DNA of 64,000 nucleotides, taken from contig UBNQ01000016.1 of assembly GCA_900466875.1 (NCBI GenBank), forward strand, positions 62,001 through 126,000. The letters are read 5' to 3'. The notes beneath the pieces were generated by a model. The model was not told the origin of the DNA. It did not search any database and saw only the letters and a list, made by a program, of their open reading frames with translations. Shown piece after piece: positions 41,511 to 49,499 of this stretch (positions are counted from its first letter, which is position 1; each line of letters opens with the position of its first letter). Position numbers and translations under genes: made by a program. The DNA is from Hyphomicrobiales bacterium (GTDB lineage: Bacteria; Pseudomonadota; Alphaproteobacteria; Rhizobiales; Rhizobiaceae).

Positions 41511-43109
41511 CTATGTCGTTAAATTCGCTATCAGGTTCGGCAATAAAGCATCCATCAGCCGGAGCAGTCGCTGCCTCGCAACCTCTGCATCTCTTGGTCC
41601 TGGCGCGAAGATCGCGCAGTCTGCCGCTCCGGGAAGTACCTCGAAGTCTTTCCAGGATTCGGAAGGGGGAGGAAAAATAACGAAACCGCCCATCGGGTGG
41701 CACCTTACTATCCTGCCATCGACGGACCAACCAAGCGTGCGACGATACTTTTCGACCGTTCTGGGCTTGGGGTCCTTATGATGGTGCTCCGCGCTCGCGA
41801 GAGTGGCGTCACCGACGACCAGAATACGTTCCTCGCCGACCGTGATCCTGAGCAGGTAGTCCGGAGTGCATTTTTCCTCCAGGCCAAGGAACGGTCGCTC
41901 CGGATCCATCTCCTGGTTCAAGGCCGCCCACTCCAGGACCGGTATCTCTCGCTCGTGCGGAGGCGGGACCCTAGAATAGTCCACGTAGTTTGGCTCTGCC
42001 TCGAAATCGAGCTCGATTTGCACATTTCCTTTTTGAAGACGCCACGAACACGCGTCCGGGGCCTTTTTCAGGTCAGTAATGCAATGTCCAGTGAACCCGA
42101 GTTCTCGAAACTCCTTCACCAGCCAGACAGCTCCCCAGAATTCCCAAAGCTTGTTCAAGAGAATCGGAGGATAGCGCGATCGCAGTGCCTCGGATTCGGC
42201 GATGGCCTCCGACATCAGCGGCGAAAACGCGCGCAGAAGTAACCGGAGACGATGGTCGCGATGAAACAGGGGCGTGGGGTAGACGAGGGTGTTTAGTTGC
42301 GAGCTGTCATTACCGAACCGCGCGATGATACTGGTCAGGTCGTCCAGTTCCATCTTTATCGACAAGAGCGTGGCCAGCCTCTCTTCTATCCGCTCCCTTC
42401 GCTTTTCGGCGTGGCCGCGTGTCGCCCGGTCTTCCAGTGATCGGATCTCTTCCTTGCAGACGACCGCACAATCGCGGAGCTGGGCGCATCTCCTCGCTGC
42501 CCAATGCGACACGACCGCGTTCTCCGGTAGAGGTAGGTTTCGTCTGGAGCGAGGCCCCAGCTCGATAAAAGGCTCTCGTCGGAGAGACTTAGCCGCAACC
42601 AACTCTTCGGTTGCTTCCCGGATGAGCTCAAGCGCGGTTATCGAACCCCTCCGATCGGTTCCCCGGCTCCACGACCTCTCCGGCTTCGGGCTATCGACAT
42701 CCCAAGCGGCTACTATCCCGAGTTCGCTTTCGATGTCATCGACCATGGCTATGACATCCCGGAGGTCTAGCAAGAGGGTCGGTACTATGTAGCAGCGTAA
42801 GGCCGAGTTTTTCGGAACCTTGAGTTCAAGATTGATCTCACCGAAGCGACGGTGTCTCGCGAGGTAGGTTTCGAGGTCCCATCTCTGCCACCGGGCTCCG
42901 CCTTCCCGGCTCTCCTTCAGGTCACTGAGATTCGATTCGTCTTTCCTGTCCACTCTGGCGCTGAGAAGCGGTCCGCGAACGAGGAGATCAAGGAAAGGCT
43001 TGTCGTCCCGGATCAGATATCGCATTGTCGGGTTCCAAGGAAGCTCCTTGTAGACCCCGTCGGCGTCCGCGACCCGAACAGCGATGATCGACGGAGCCCC
43101 TACTGCCAA
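41511..43109 (-). CDS. McrC/DUF2357-like nuclease-fold partner of the Hsp70-McrB fusion
   Basis: A 532-residue protein. A helical block LNKLWEFWGAVWLVKEF (318-334) precedes a nuclease-like core with CTPDYLLRI (414-422) and ILVVGDATLAS (429-439), the layout seen in McrC/DUF2357 proteins. The usual DxK/ExK lysine is not in place (GDATLAS), although EKYRRTLGW follows at 453. The N-terminal half is unassigned. It starts with TTG at 43109 inside the upstream gene (10-base overlap), but a later start is possible. The close link with an AAA+ partner copies the mcrB-mcrC arrangement. Confidence 0.65.
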   Translation of the reverse strand: MAVGAPSIIAVRVADADGVYKELPWNPTMRYLIRDDKPFLDLLVRGPLLSARVDRKDESNLSDLKESREGGARWQRWDLETYLARHRRFGEINLELKVPKNSALRCYIVPTLLLDLRDVIAMVDDIESELGIVAAWDVDSPKPERSWSRGTDRRGSITALELIREATEELVAAKSLRREPFIELGPRSRRNLPLPENAVVSHWAARRCAQLRDCAVVCKEEIRSLEDRATRGHAEKRRERIEERLATLLSIKMELDDLTSIIARFGNDSSQLNTLVYPTPLFHRDHRLRLLLRAFSPLMSEAIAESEALRSRYPPILLNKLWEFWGAVWLVKEFRELGFTGHCITDLKKAPDACSWRLQKGNVQIELDFEAEPNYVDYSRVPPPHEREIPVLEWAALNQEMDPERPFLGLEEKCTPDYLLRITVGEERILVVGDATLASAEHHHKDPKPRTVEKYRRTLGWSVDGRIVRCHPMGGFVIFPPPSESWKDFEVLPGAADCAIFAPGPRDAEVARQRLLRLMDALLPNLIANLTT

Positions 43110-46066
43110 GGCGATACGAACCCGAGACGCGCCTGATGTCGGGCGAGCCTCAACCGAGCCTTGGTTCTCACCAGTTCGTCCAGCCCGCTGGTGGCTTTCT
43201 CCATGGCTTCCAGAGCGGGCAGCACCTGATCGATCGCGCCGGACAGCTTCACGAGAATTCGGCTTGCGACGATCCGGTCCACGAGCTCGCCGCGGTCCAG
43301 CAGGCCCTTGGCCTGCAGATCCAGTTGATGATGTAGGTTGAGTATCGCTCTGATGTCCCCCAGCACGCGGCGGGAAGGAAGCAGGTCATGGCGGAGACCG
43401 TGTTCATGAACCGCTACATGAAGTGCGGCGAGGATGTTCTCGATGCGCTCATCTTTGCCAGCTCCACCATGGCTCACCACCGGGAGACCGGGTAGGGGAT
43501 CGATATTTCCCAAGTCCACCATCCCATCTGAATCCATGTCCCAAGGAATTTGGGAAAGCTCCAGAAGAAAGCAGCGGTCGATGACCTTAGGCGACGGAGG
43601 TCGGGAGAAGTCATCGACATTCATCGTTCCAAGTATTCGGCACGGTGCGATGCTGAGCCCGCTTTCGATGTGCCCATGACCGCCATCCAGAGCGTGAAAA
43701 AAACGCGAAAGATAGTATTCAGGCCGTGTTAGGTTGAATTCGTCGAAGAGGATCAGGTGCTGGTTCGACGTCGTGCCAAGCATCGGACGAAGTAGGCCGG
43801 ACTCCCCAAACAGCACGCTGTCGTTTTCCCAGTGCGCCTGGACTGCGATCTCGTGGAAGGTTTCGCCGCGTGTCGTGCCGAGCATGTGGGCGATCATCCG
43901 CACCAAAGACGACTTCCCGCAACCTGGGGGACCGGCGAGCAGGACGACCGGTCGGACGGACATTGCAAGCAACGTTACGACGACGTCATCGAAGTGAAAA
44001 GTCGGCGTATTTCGGATCACGGCTTCCTTGAGGGTTAGCAGTGCGTTCGAGAAAACGGTCTCCGGCACCCGGTTTCCCCAGTCGTGAAGAACACTGTCGG
44101 CGCGATCGACCCCGTTTATCGGGACGGTCGCTTTCCTGGGAGCGGTCTGGAGGTGTGGAGGGGCGGCGGCGTCTTGCGGCCGGGCACTATCCGGATTTGA
44201 GGCCACCTCGACGTGCTCGTCACGTCGCTTTCCCGCTGTCTCCTGTGGTGCCGCGTGTGGTTGATCGTCGATTGAATCCACAAGTTCCGATGTGGATACG
44301 GTGACGGCCGCCGGCATTGCGTCGTCGCCGGATGCCGTTCCGATTCCGTCGCGCATCAAACGTTCGAGTTCGTTGGCTGAGGTCCTGCCACGCTGGGCGG
44401 TCATCACGACGATTTTGGACATGCCGAGGTCCAGAATAACGTCTTCCGCGCCATCAATGGCGAGATCACCGGTCTCCAATTCGCCTTCAAACGGTTCCAA
44501 TGCGGGTTCCGAGCGCTTTCTGAAATCCTTGCCCTCGATCCAGAGATACGCGACGCCGCCGATCTGGTCCGAAACGATAAAGGCTTTTTCCTCGTCGGGG
44601 TCCCACTTCAAAGACATCTTGCCGGGCGACTGCCTCACGTCCATGGCTTTGAACGGGCGTCCTTGGCGCGCCGACAATCCCGCTCCCAAGCCTGGAACCA
44701 GGCGCATTTTGGGATGAGAACCCGCTGCTAGGGCAGGCAGCCCCTCGATTGGCCTTATACCGCCGTCGTCCACGAACGGATCGTTCGCATCGAGCACTAC
44801 TATGCGCTGCTCCAATTCGCCGGGCTGTTTGATTCCGAGCAGAAGGGAATCTGGAAGCGTCGACTCGAGTGGGGCGGAGCGAACCTCGGTGTTGTCTGCC
44901 CGGCGGCTGCGAAGCCGGGGAGGATCGTAGTTCTGGAGGATATGGGCGAGCCCTCCGGCTGCCGCGGCTATCGCGAAGGAGCTCCCCACCTTAAAGACCT
45001 TGGGTTGCTCGCCCTCCGGGAAGAGTGTTTCCATCATCGCTTCGTCGAAACCCGGCAGAAGGCTTGTGCCGCCGGCAAGTAGAACTGTGTCGATCAGACG
45101 ATAGGCTTCCTGCGGTGACTTGACGCCCAGTTCCTCCATTCGATCCGCGCTCAACCGCTTTGCATCGACGGTAGACGTTTGATTCTCGTAAAGCCGTTCG
45201 CAAAGCTTTTCGAAAAGCGGCCGGAGGTGAAACCACAATTCTTTCGAGACGGATAACAACGCCTTCCGCGTCATTGACGACGGCTTTGTAGTGGTACCGC
45301 TTTCGAACGTGGTCGATTTTCCGCCCAGGCTGACCTTTATCTTGGCACTTTCGACTGCGCGCAATGCTTCCGCGGTCTCGGGCATTCCGAGCATATCAGC
45401 AAGACGGATATCTACCCAACGCCCTGCGTTGCCAACGCTGTCGCCTCGAAGCGCTCGAAGCCGAAGGTCGCGTTGACTTCCCTTTTTGCCCGCAGAAACG
45501 ATCTTCTGGTCACGTCGACTTACAATCAGGGTCATGTTCGCAGTAGAAGCGCCCACATCGACCACCAGGATGACGTTGTTTCTGCGCTCCTCCAGCTCGA
45601 GCGAGCCCTTTACCAAGCGGAAGTATTCCGCCACCATCTCCGGCTCAGGGAGCAGGGTGATACCAGGTATCGCCGCTTCGACGGCTTCTTTGTATCGCGT
45701 GCGGGTCTTCTCCTCCGCGATTGACGGCATGAGCGCGTGCTTGCGATGCGATTGGTACTCAGGCGGTAGACGATCCAGAAGCTTCCTGAGGTAAGCCCTG
45801 AAGACCTCGTCGCGATTAAGCGTTCGGAAGGGCGTGAAGCGGTCGCGCCGATCAAAGATCATCTGACGGGTGTCTTTTTCCCCGTGCAGCATCCAGTCCT
45901 TGATGTCGTCGATGCGATGGACCCAGCGCTCGCCGACAGGTTCGTCGAGTTCCACCGACCACTGATTTTTTTCTGCCGCGGCCGGGTCGGCGACGACGAA
46001 GCATCGTGAGGGAAAGTATGGCTCGCCGTCTTCTTGAAGAAGAAACTTGAAAGCGTTGTCGGACAT
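43100..46066 (-). CDS. Hsp70/actin-like ATPase fused to McrB/MoxR-type AAA+ domain
   Basis: A 988-residue protein with two ATPase folds. The N-terminal Hsp70/actin-like part has phosphate-1 loop VILVVDVGASTANMT (165-179) and adenosine/phosphate-2 loop DTVLLAGGTSLLPGF (326-340). A middle region (about 390-680) is partly disordered. The C-terminal AAA+ part has Walker A GPPGCGKSS (712-720), Walker B LILFDEFN (771-778), sensor GTMNVDD (813-819) and IDRCF (829-833), as in McrB/MoxR proteins. I know no named family with this fusion. It overlaps a McrC/DUF2357-like gene, suggesting a two-component restriction or quality-control machine with a chaperone-like sensor. Confidence 0.75.
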   Translation of the reverse strand: MSDNAFKFLLQEDGEPYFPSRCFVVADPAAAEKNQWSVELDEPVGERWVHRIDDIKDWMLHGEKDTRQMIFDRRDRFTPFRTLNRDEVFRAYLRKLLDRLPPEYQSHRKHALMPSIAEEKTRTRYKEAVEAAIPGITLLPEPEMVAEYFRLVKGSLELEERRNNVILVVDVGASTANMTLIVSRRDQKIVSAGKKGSQRDLRLRALRGDSVGNAGRWVDIRLADMLGMPETAEALRAVESAKIKVSLGGKSTTFESGTTTKPSSMTRKALLSVSKELWFHLRPLFEKLCERLYENQTSTVDAKRLSADRMEELGVKSPQEAYRLIDTVLLAGGTSLLPGFDEAMMETLFPEGEQPKVFKVGSSFAIAAAAGGLAHILQNYDPPRLRSRRADNTEVRSAPLESTLPDSLLLGIKQPGELEQRIVVLDANDPFVDDGGIRPIEGLPALAAGSHPKMRLVPGLGAGLSARQGRPFKAMDVRQSPGKMSLKWDPDEEKAFIVSDQIGGVAYLWIEGKDFRKRSEPALEPFEGELETGDLAIDGAEDVILDLGMSKIVVMTAQRGRTSANELERLMRDGIGTASGDDAMPAAVTVSTSELVDSIDDQPHAAPQETAGKRRDEHVEVASNPDSARPQDAAAPPHLQTAPRKATVPINGVDRADSVLHDWGNRVPETVFSNALLTLKEAVIRNTPTFHFDDVVVTLLAMSVRPVVLLAGPPGCGKSSLVRMIAHMLGTTRGETFHEIAVQAHWENDSVLFGESGLLRPMLGTTSNQHLILFDEFNLTRPEYYLSRFFHALDGGHGHIESGLSIAPCRILGTMNVDDFSRPPSPKVIDRCFLLELSQIPWDMDSDGMVDLGNIDPLPGLPVVSHGGAGKDERIENILAALHVAVHEHGLRHDLLPSRRVLGDIRAILNLHHQLDLQAKGLLDRGELVDRIVASRILVKLSGAIDQVLPALEAMEKATSGLDELVRTKARLRLARHQARLGFVSPWQ

Positions 46067-46339
46067 CTACCGGGCGGCCCCCCACTCAAAGACATGCACT
46101 CGTTAGACAATTTGGATATACCAGGGCGGGTAAAATGGCGACACGCAAGACGCGCCCGCGTTGTGCAAATCATTGATTATCCACAAGTCCGCTGCTTACT
46201 GCCACCCGCGGGTATTTGCAGACGCGTCGATCGGGTAAGACAAAACCCGGTAAGGAGACCGTCGCAGGGAACGCCGTTCTGTCGCGGCAGTTTCATACCC
46301 GCCAAAGGCGGAAGCAGTCTGCGGTCGGTGTCGCGGATG

Positions 46340-46612
46340 TCAGGGGTAAAAGATCGGGAACGACTTGAGACATCCGCTGAGGACGGTGGAGATCAGATAG
46401 AAGGTCCCGCCTGAGATAGCCATGAGCGCGAGGATCGGACCGACGTCCGCCAGCGAGGGGCTGTCGTCAGCGTGGGCCGCCTCTACGTCCGGTGACTGTC
46501 TGACCACATTATCGTTCGCAGCCTGCATTTCGCGCTTGCCGGAGACCACCTTCAGTCGTCCGACCGGAATCTGCCTGAATACGCACGACGTCCGAGAGAG
46601 CTTGAGTGCCAT
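46340..46612 (-). CDS. Small single-TM protein, unknown
   Basis: A 90-residue protein with a C-terminal membrane segment (PILALMAISGGTFYLISTVL). The inner MQAANDNVVRQ phrase resembles starts of small rhizobial proteins, so translation could begin at 46528 (62 residues) instead of 46612, where AGGTG precedes the ATG. No function recognised. The 273 bp upstream of the Hsp70-McrB start to this gene hold nothing else. Confidence 0.45.
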   Translation of the reverse strand: MALKLSRTSCVFRQIPVGRLKVVSGKREMQAANDNVVRQSPDVEAAHADDSPSLADVGPILALMAISGGTFYLISTVLSGCLKSFPIFYP

Positions 46613-46734
46613 TTTTCACCTGTTGACTATGGTCGATCGCACAAGGTGCCCGGAAGAAGTGACAGCTGACGCCATGTCTGCATGACGGACAGTTCAGCTT
46701 CCTCCGGTGACGGCAGTGCGGACGTTTGACAGTT

Positions 46735-47280
46735 CTAGGAAAGCGAAACCTCAAGGGAGATCGGGTTTCGCATCGAATTGGCTACGGGCGAAAAGTAGTT
46801 CGCCTGGCGTACGATTTCATCAAGCTCTTCGCGGGTTGCGTCGCCTTCGATCTCCACTTTCACCCGAATTGCCTGAAAACCCATCTGCAGGGGCTCGCGT
46901 GATGCTCCACCAGCACCCCAGGCGGCGGAATTTCCGACATCGCCTTCGATATGCAGCTCCAAGCGGGAAAGCCGGACGTGCTTGAAGGTAGCGACCGCCG
47001 TGATCCCGACAGCAAGGCAGCCGCCGAGGCCGGACAGGGCGATCTCTCCTGGTGCGGGCGCGGTGTCCTGGCCGAAGAGATGTAGCGGCTCGTCCACGAC
47101 AACGGGGTCGTGGTCGGCGACATAACTGAGTGTGCGATACTGTCCCTCGCATACGGTGTGGATCAGGTTTGTGCCCCGACGATCCGGGTTCGCGCGACCG
47201 CGCTCCGCAAACGCAAGCAAACCATCGCGGTCAATCGGTCGAAGGTAGGTCTTGATTGTCTTCTTCTGGTTACTCGACAT
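46735..47280 (-). CDS. OsmC-family protein lacking the second cysteine
   Basis: A 181-residue OsmC/Ohr-like protein. The first cysteine motif is present as LSGLGGCLAVGI. At the position of the second (normally a CPV-type motif) it reads NYFSPVANSM, so serine replaces the cysteine. This makes classical thiol peroxidase activity doubtful. ATG 47280 has AGGA 6 bases upstream. Could act as a carrier, sensor or reduced-function hydroperoxide protein. Confidence 0.85.
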   Translation of the reverse strand: MSSNQKKTIKTYLRPIDRDGLLAFAERGRANPDRRGTNLIHTVCEGQYRTLSYVADHDPVVVDEPLHLFGQDTAPAPGEIALSGLGGCLAVGITAVATFKHVRLSRLELHIEGDVGNSAAWGAGGASREPLQMGFQAIRVKVEIEGDATREELDEIVRQANYFSPVANSMRNPISLEVSLS

Positions 47281-47430
47281 GGCTTTTCCTCGATCTTTTC
47301 GGAACGGATGTGTCACCACCCCTTTGGCAGACGGGCGATACGGGACATCGGAGGGCCAAGAAGCCCGGCGCATGGCAGCGGTCACGTCACTGGGCAAGCC
47401 GAGTATCGTGACCAGTGCAGACGCACCATG

Positions 47431-47679
47431 TTATCGGTCGCTTCCGATCCGGATCCGGTCGGTGATGACCAGCGACCTGTCGGGCTGGATCATGTAGGTC
47501 TCGGTATAGCGCTGGCCGCCGTAATAGAACGTGTTCTCGAAAGTGCTGCCGACAGGAGCCTTCTGCAGACGGTGTGCCGGCTGGCCGGCGTAGGTGACGC
47601 TGCCGGGGATGGGCTCCAGAGCGAAAGCGGACGACACGAAGAGAGCGGTTACGCCAAAGGCGGCAAGTGCGAGTTTCAT
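47431..47679 (-). CDS. Small exported protein (DUF-like, DRIRIGSDR end)
   Basis: An 82-residue protein with a signal peptide (MKLALAAFGVTALFVSSAFA) and a short mature part, EPIPGSVTYAGQPAHRL to DRIRIGSDR. ATG 47679 is chosen since AGGA precedes it and gives a clean signal peptide. Family not recognised. A TACAATAAG element is 72 bp upstream. Confidence 0.7.
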   Translation of the reverse strand: MKLALAAFGVTALFVSSAFALEPIPGSVTYAGQPAHRLQKAPVGSTFENTFYYGGQRYTETYMIQPDRSLVITDRIRIGSDR

Positions 47680-47746
47680 TTTCCTGACCTCAAATTGAAC
47701 AGGGTCCATTTCCGGTATGAGGCGAATATGAGCGGCTGCTTGTTCG

Positions 47747-47766
47747 ACTTATTGTAGGATAGCGCC
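47747..47766 (-). promoter_or_regulatory. TACAATAAG element before the small exported protein
   Basis: On the minus strand GCTATCCTACAATAAGTC, core 47751-47756, 72 bp before ATG 47679. ATCCTACAATAA is identical to the core of the element at 38197. Confidence 0.5.
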
Positions 47767-47891
47767 CTGGGTGCCCGAGAGCGCCGATCGCACGATCCGA
47801 CAATCTCCGAAGGGCTTCGTGACCAATCCTATCCGCATGGCTTGGGCGATGGTCGCATCCGCGCCACAACCGAACATATGGAGGTAGTGTT

Positions 47892-48752
47892 ATGGCAAGT
47901 GTGCTTCCGGATATCGGCGAAGTTTCATATCTCGAAATCGACGGCGTCAACGTGCGTCTGGCCACAGGTGGGCGGGCGGATGGTATCCCGGTGATGCTTT
48001 CCAGCCCTTGGCCTGAAAGCATCTATGCGTTCAGGGGCATCCTGTCCGAGATCGGTAGTGCCGCTCCCTACGTTGCCATCGACCTGCCGGGCTTTGGAAT
48101 GTCTCAAGGGCGCTCCGATCTGATGTCGCCCGCCGGAATGGCGCGCTTCATTGTTCGAGCCGCGTGGAAACTGGGAATCAAACGCATCCACGGAGTCGGT
48201 CCCGATGTCGGCGCGCTTGCAATGCTTGCCGCCGCCGTAGACCGTCCCGATCTATTCGAAAGCCTTGTCGTGGGCGGCGGGGCTACGAGCGTCGAACTGG
48301 CGGCCGGAGGACTCGTTGATTTGATCGCGTCACCGCCCGGAGCTTTCGCAGAAAGCCAAGGCGGAGACCTTGCCGTCGGTTTCATCGGGCAGTCTGCCGC
48401 CAATCCCATACCTCCGGCCGTGATGGAGGACTATTGGCTGTCGTCATCGGCTTCGCGCTTTGACGAGGCCGCGAACTTCGTCCGGTCATACCCCGAAGAG
48501 CTTCCGATCCTCAAGGAGCAATTGAGCAGGATAGAAGCGCCGGTGCTCGTCCTGGCCGGTCGGAACGATCCTCTGGTCCCGCCCTCAAACAGGCAGTTAC
48601 TCGTCAAACACATCAAGAGAAGCCGCCAAGTTCTCCTCGACGGAGGGCACCTTATTTGGGAGGACGCCGCCGAGCAGTACGGAGCGACCATCAAGGAATG
48701 GATCAGCGGAGCTTATTCGCAGCTCGATCAGAGCGCGCGCGGTTCCGGCTAA
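47892..48752 (+). CDS. Alpha/beta hydrolase with Asp nucleophile (epoxide hydrolase/dehalogenase-like)
   Basis: A 286-residue hydrolase. The nucleophile elbow is GVGPDVGALA, so the nucleophile is Asp rather than Ser, as in epoxide hydrolases and haloalkane/fluoroacetate dehalogenases. The acid lies in LAGRNDPLVPP and the histidine in DGGHLIWED. GGAGG precedes the ATG. Substrate unknown; it may open reactive epoxides or halides. It is followed by the kefF-kefC pair. Confidence 0.82.
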   Translation: MASVLPDIGEVSYLEIDGVNVRLATGGRADGIPVMLSSPWPESIYAFRGILSEIGSAAPYVAIDLPGFGMSQGRSDLMSPAGMARFIVRAAWKLGIKRIHGVGPDVGALAMLAAAVDRPDLFESLVVGGGATSVELAAGGLVDLIASPPGAFAESQGGDLAVGFIGQSAANPIPPAVMEDYWLSSSASRFDEAANFVRSYPEELPILKEQLSRIEAPVLVLAGRNDPLVPPSNRQLLVKHIKRSRQVLLDGGHLIWEDAAEQYGATIKEWISGAYSQLDQSARGSG

Positions 48753-48786
48753 TATCGACGGGAAGGTAGGGCGGCCATGCGCGAGC

Positions 48787-48806
48787 GCATGATCCTGCAA
48801 TAAAAC
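48787..48806 (+). promoter_or_regulatory. TGCAATAAA element before the kefF-like gene
   Basis: Plus-strand sequence GCATGATCCTGCAATAAAAC, core 48796-48801, 93 bp before ATG 48894. GATCCT-x-CAATAA repeats the site at 38197, with one base changed in the core. Confidence 0.35.
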
Positions 48807-48893
48807 GATCCCCGTGCAGAAGATAACAGCGCCATCACGGGGCCGTCTAACAACGTTGAGCGCCCGGCTCGGTATCACGGGGAATAGACTAAT

Positions 48894-49496
48894 ATGCGAA
48901 TTCTAGTTCTGTTTGCGCATCCGGCGCAGCGGAAGTCCAGCATAAACGTGGCGATGGCGGCGAACGCAAAATCGTTGGAGGGCGTGACTTTCGTCGACCT
49001 CTATTCCGAATATCCCCGTTTCTCCATCGACGTTGACCGTGAGCAACGCCGTTTAATGGAGCATGACCTCATTGTCTTTCAATTCCCCGTCTTCTGGTAT
49101 TCGACGCCGGCCCTTCTCAAACAATGGCAGGATTTGGTTCTCGAGTACGGCTTCGCGTACGGTCCAAACGGGAAGATGCTGGCGGGAAAGCATGCGCTGG
49201 CATGCGTCACGACGGGCGGCAGCAGGTCGGACTATGCGGAAGACGGTGGCAACCGCCGCGTCGTAGAACAGTTCCTCTACCCGCTTGAACAGACGGCGAC
49301 GCTCTGCGGAATGGAGTATCTTCCTCCCTTCGTCCTTTTCTCCGCCAACCATCTCGATGACGATAGCGCGCAGCAGCATATCCATTCATACCCGCGTCTC
49401 CTAACGGCCCTTCGCGACGACCGCTTCGACCTGACGGGTGTCCGTCTCCTGCCATCTTTCGGCAGCTCCGATCTTATTGAACTGATGAGGGACTGA
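48894..49496 (+). CDS. kefF: NAD(P)H dehydrogenase, KefF-like flavodoxin-fold ancillary protein
   Basis: A 200-residue flavodoxin-like quinone reductase. FMN-binding start ILVLFAHPAQRKSSIN, then DLYSEYPRF, the FQFPVFWYSTPALLKQWQD helix and TGGSRSDY. It is the KefF/YwrO/MdaB type. The kefC-like gene starts 3 bases after its stop. KefF-type proteins are needed for full activity of glutathione-gated KefC K+ efflux, protecting cells from electrophiles. Confidence 0.9.
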   Translation: MRILVLFAHPAQRKSSINVAMAANAKSLEGVTFVDLYSEYPRFSIDVDREQRRLMEHDLIVFQFPVFWYSTPALLKQWQDLVLEYGFAYGPNGKMLAGKHALACVTTGGSRSDYAEDGGNRRVVEQFLYPLEQTATLCGMEYLPPFVLFSANHLDDDSAQQHIHSYPRLLTALRDDRFDLTGVRLLPSFGSSDLIELMRD

Positions 49497-49499
49497 CCG

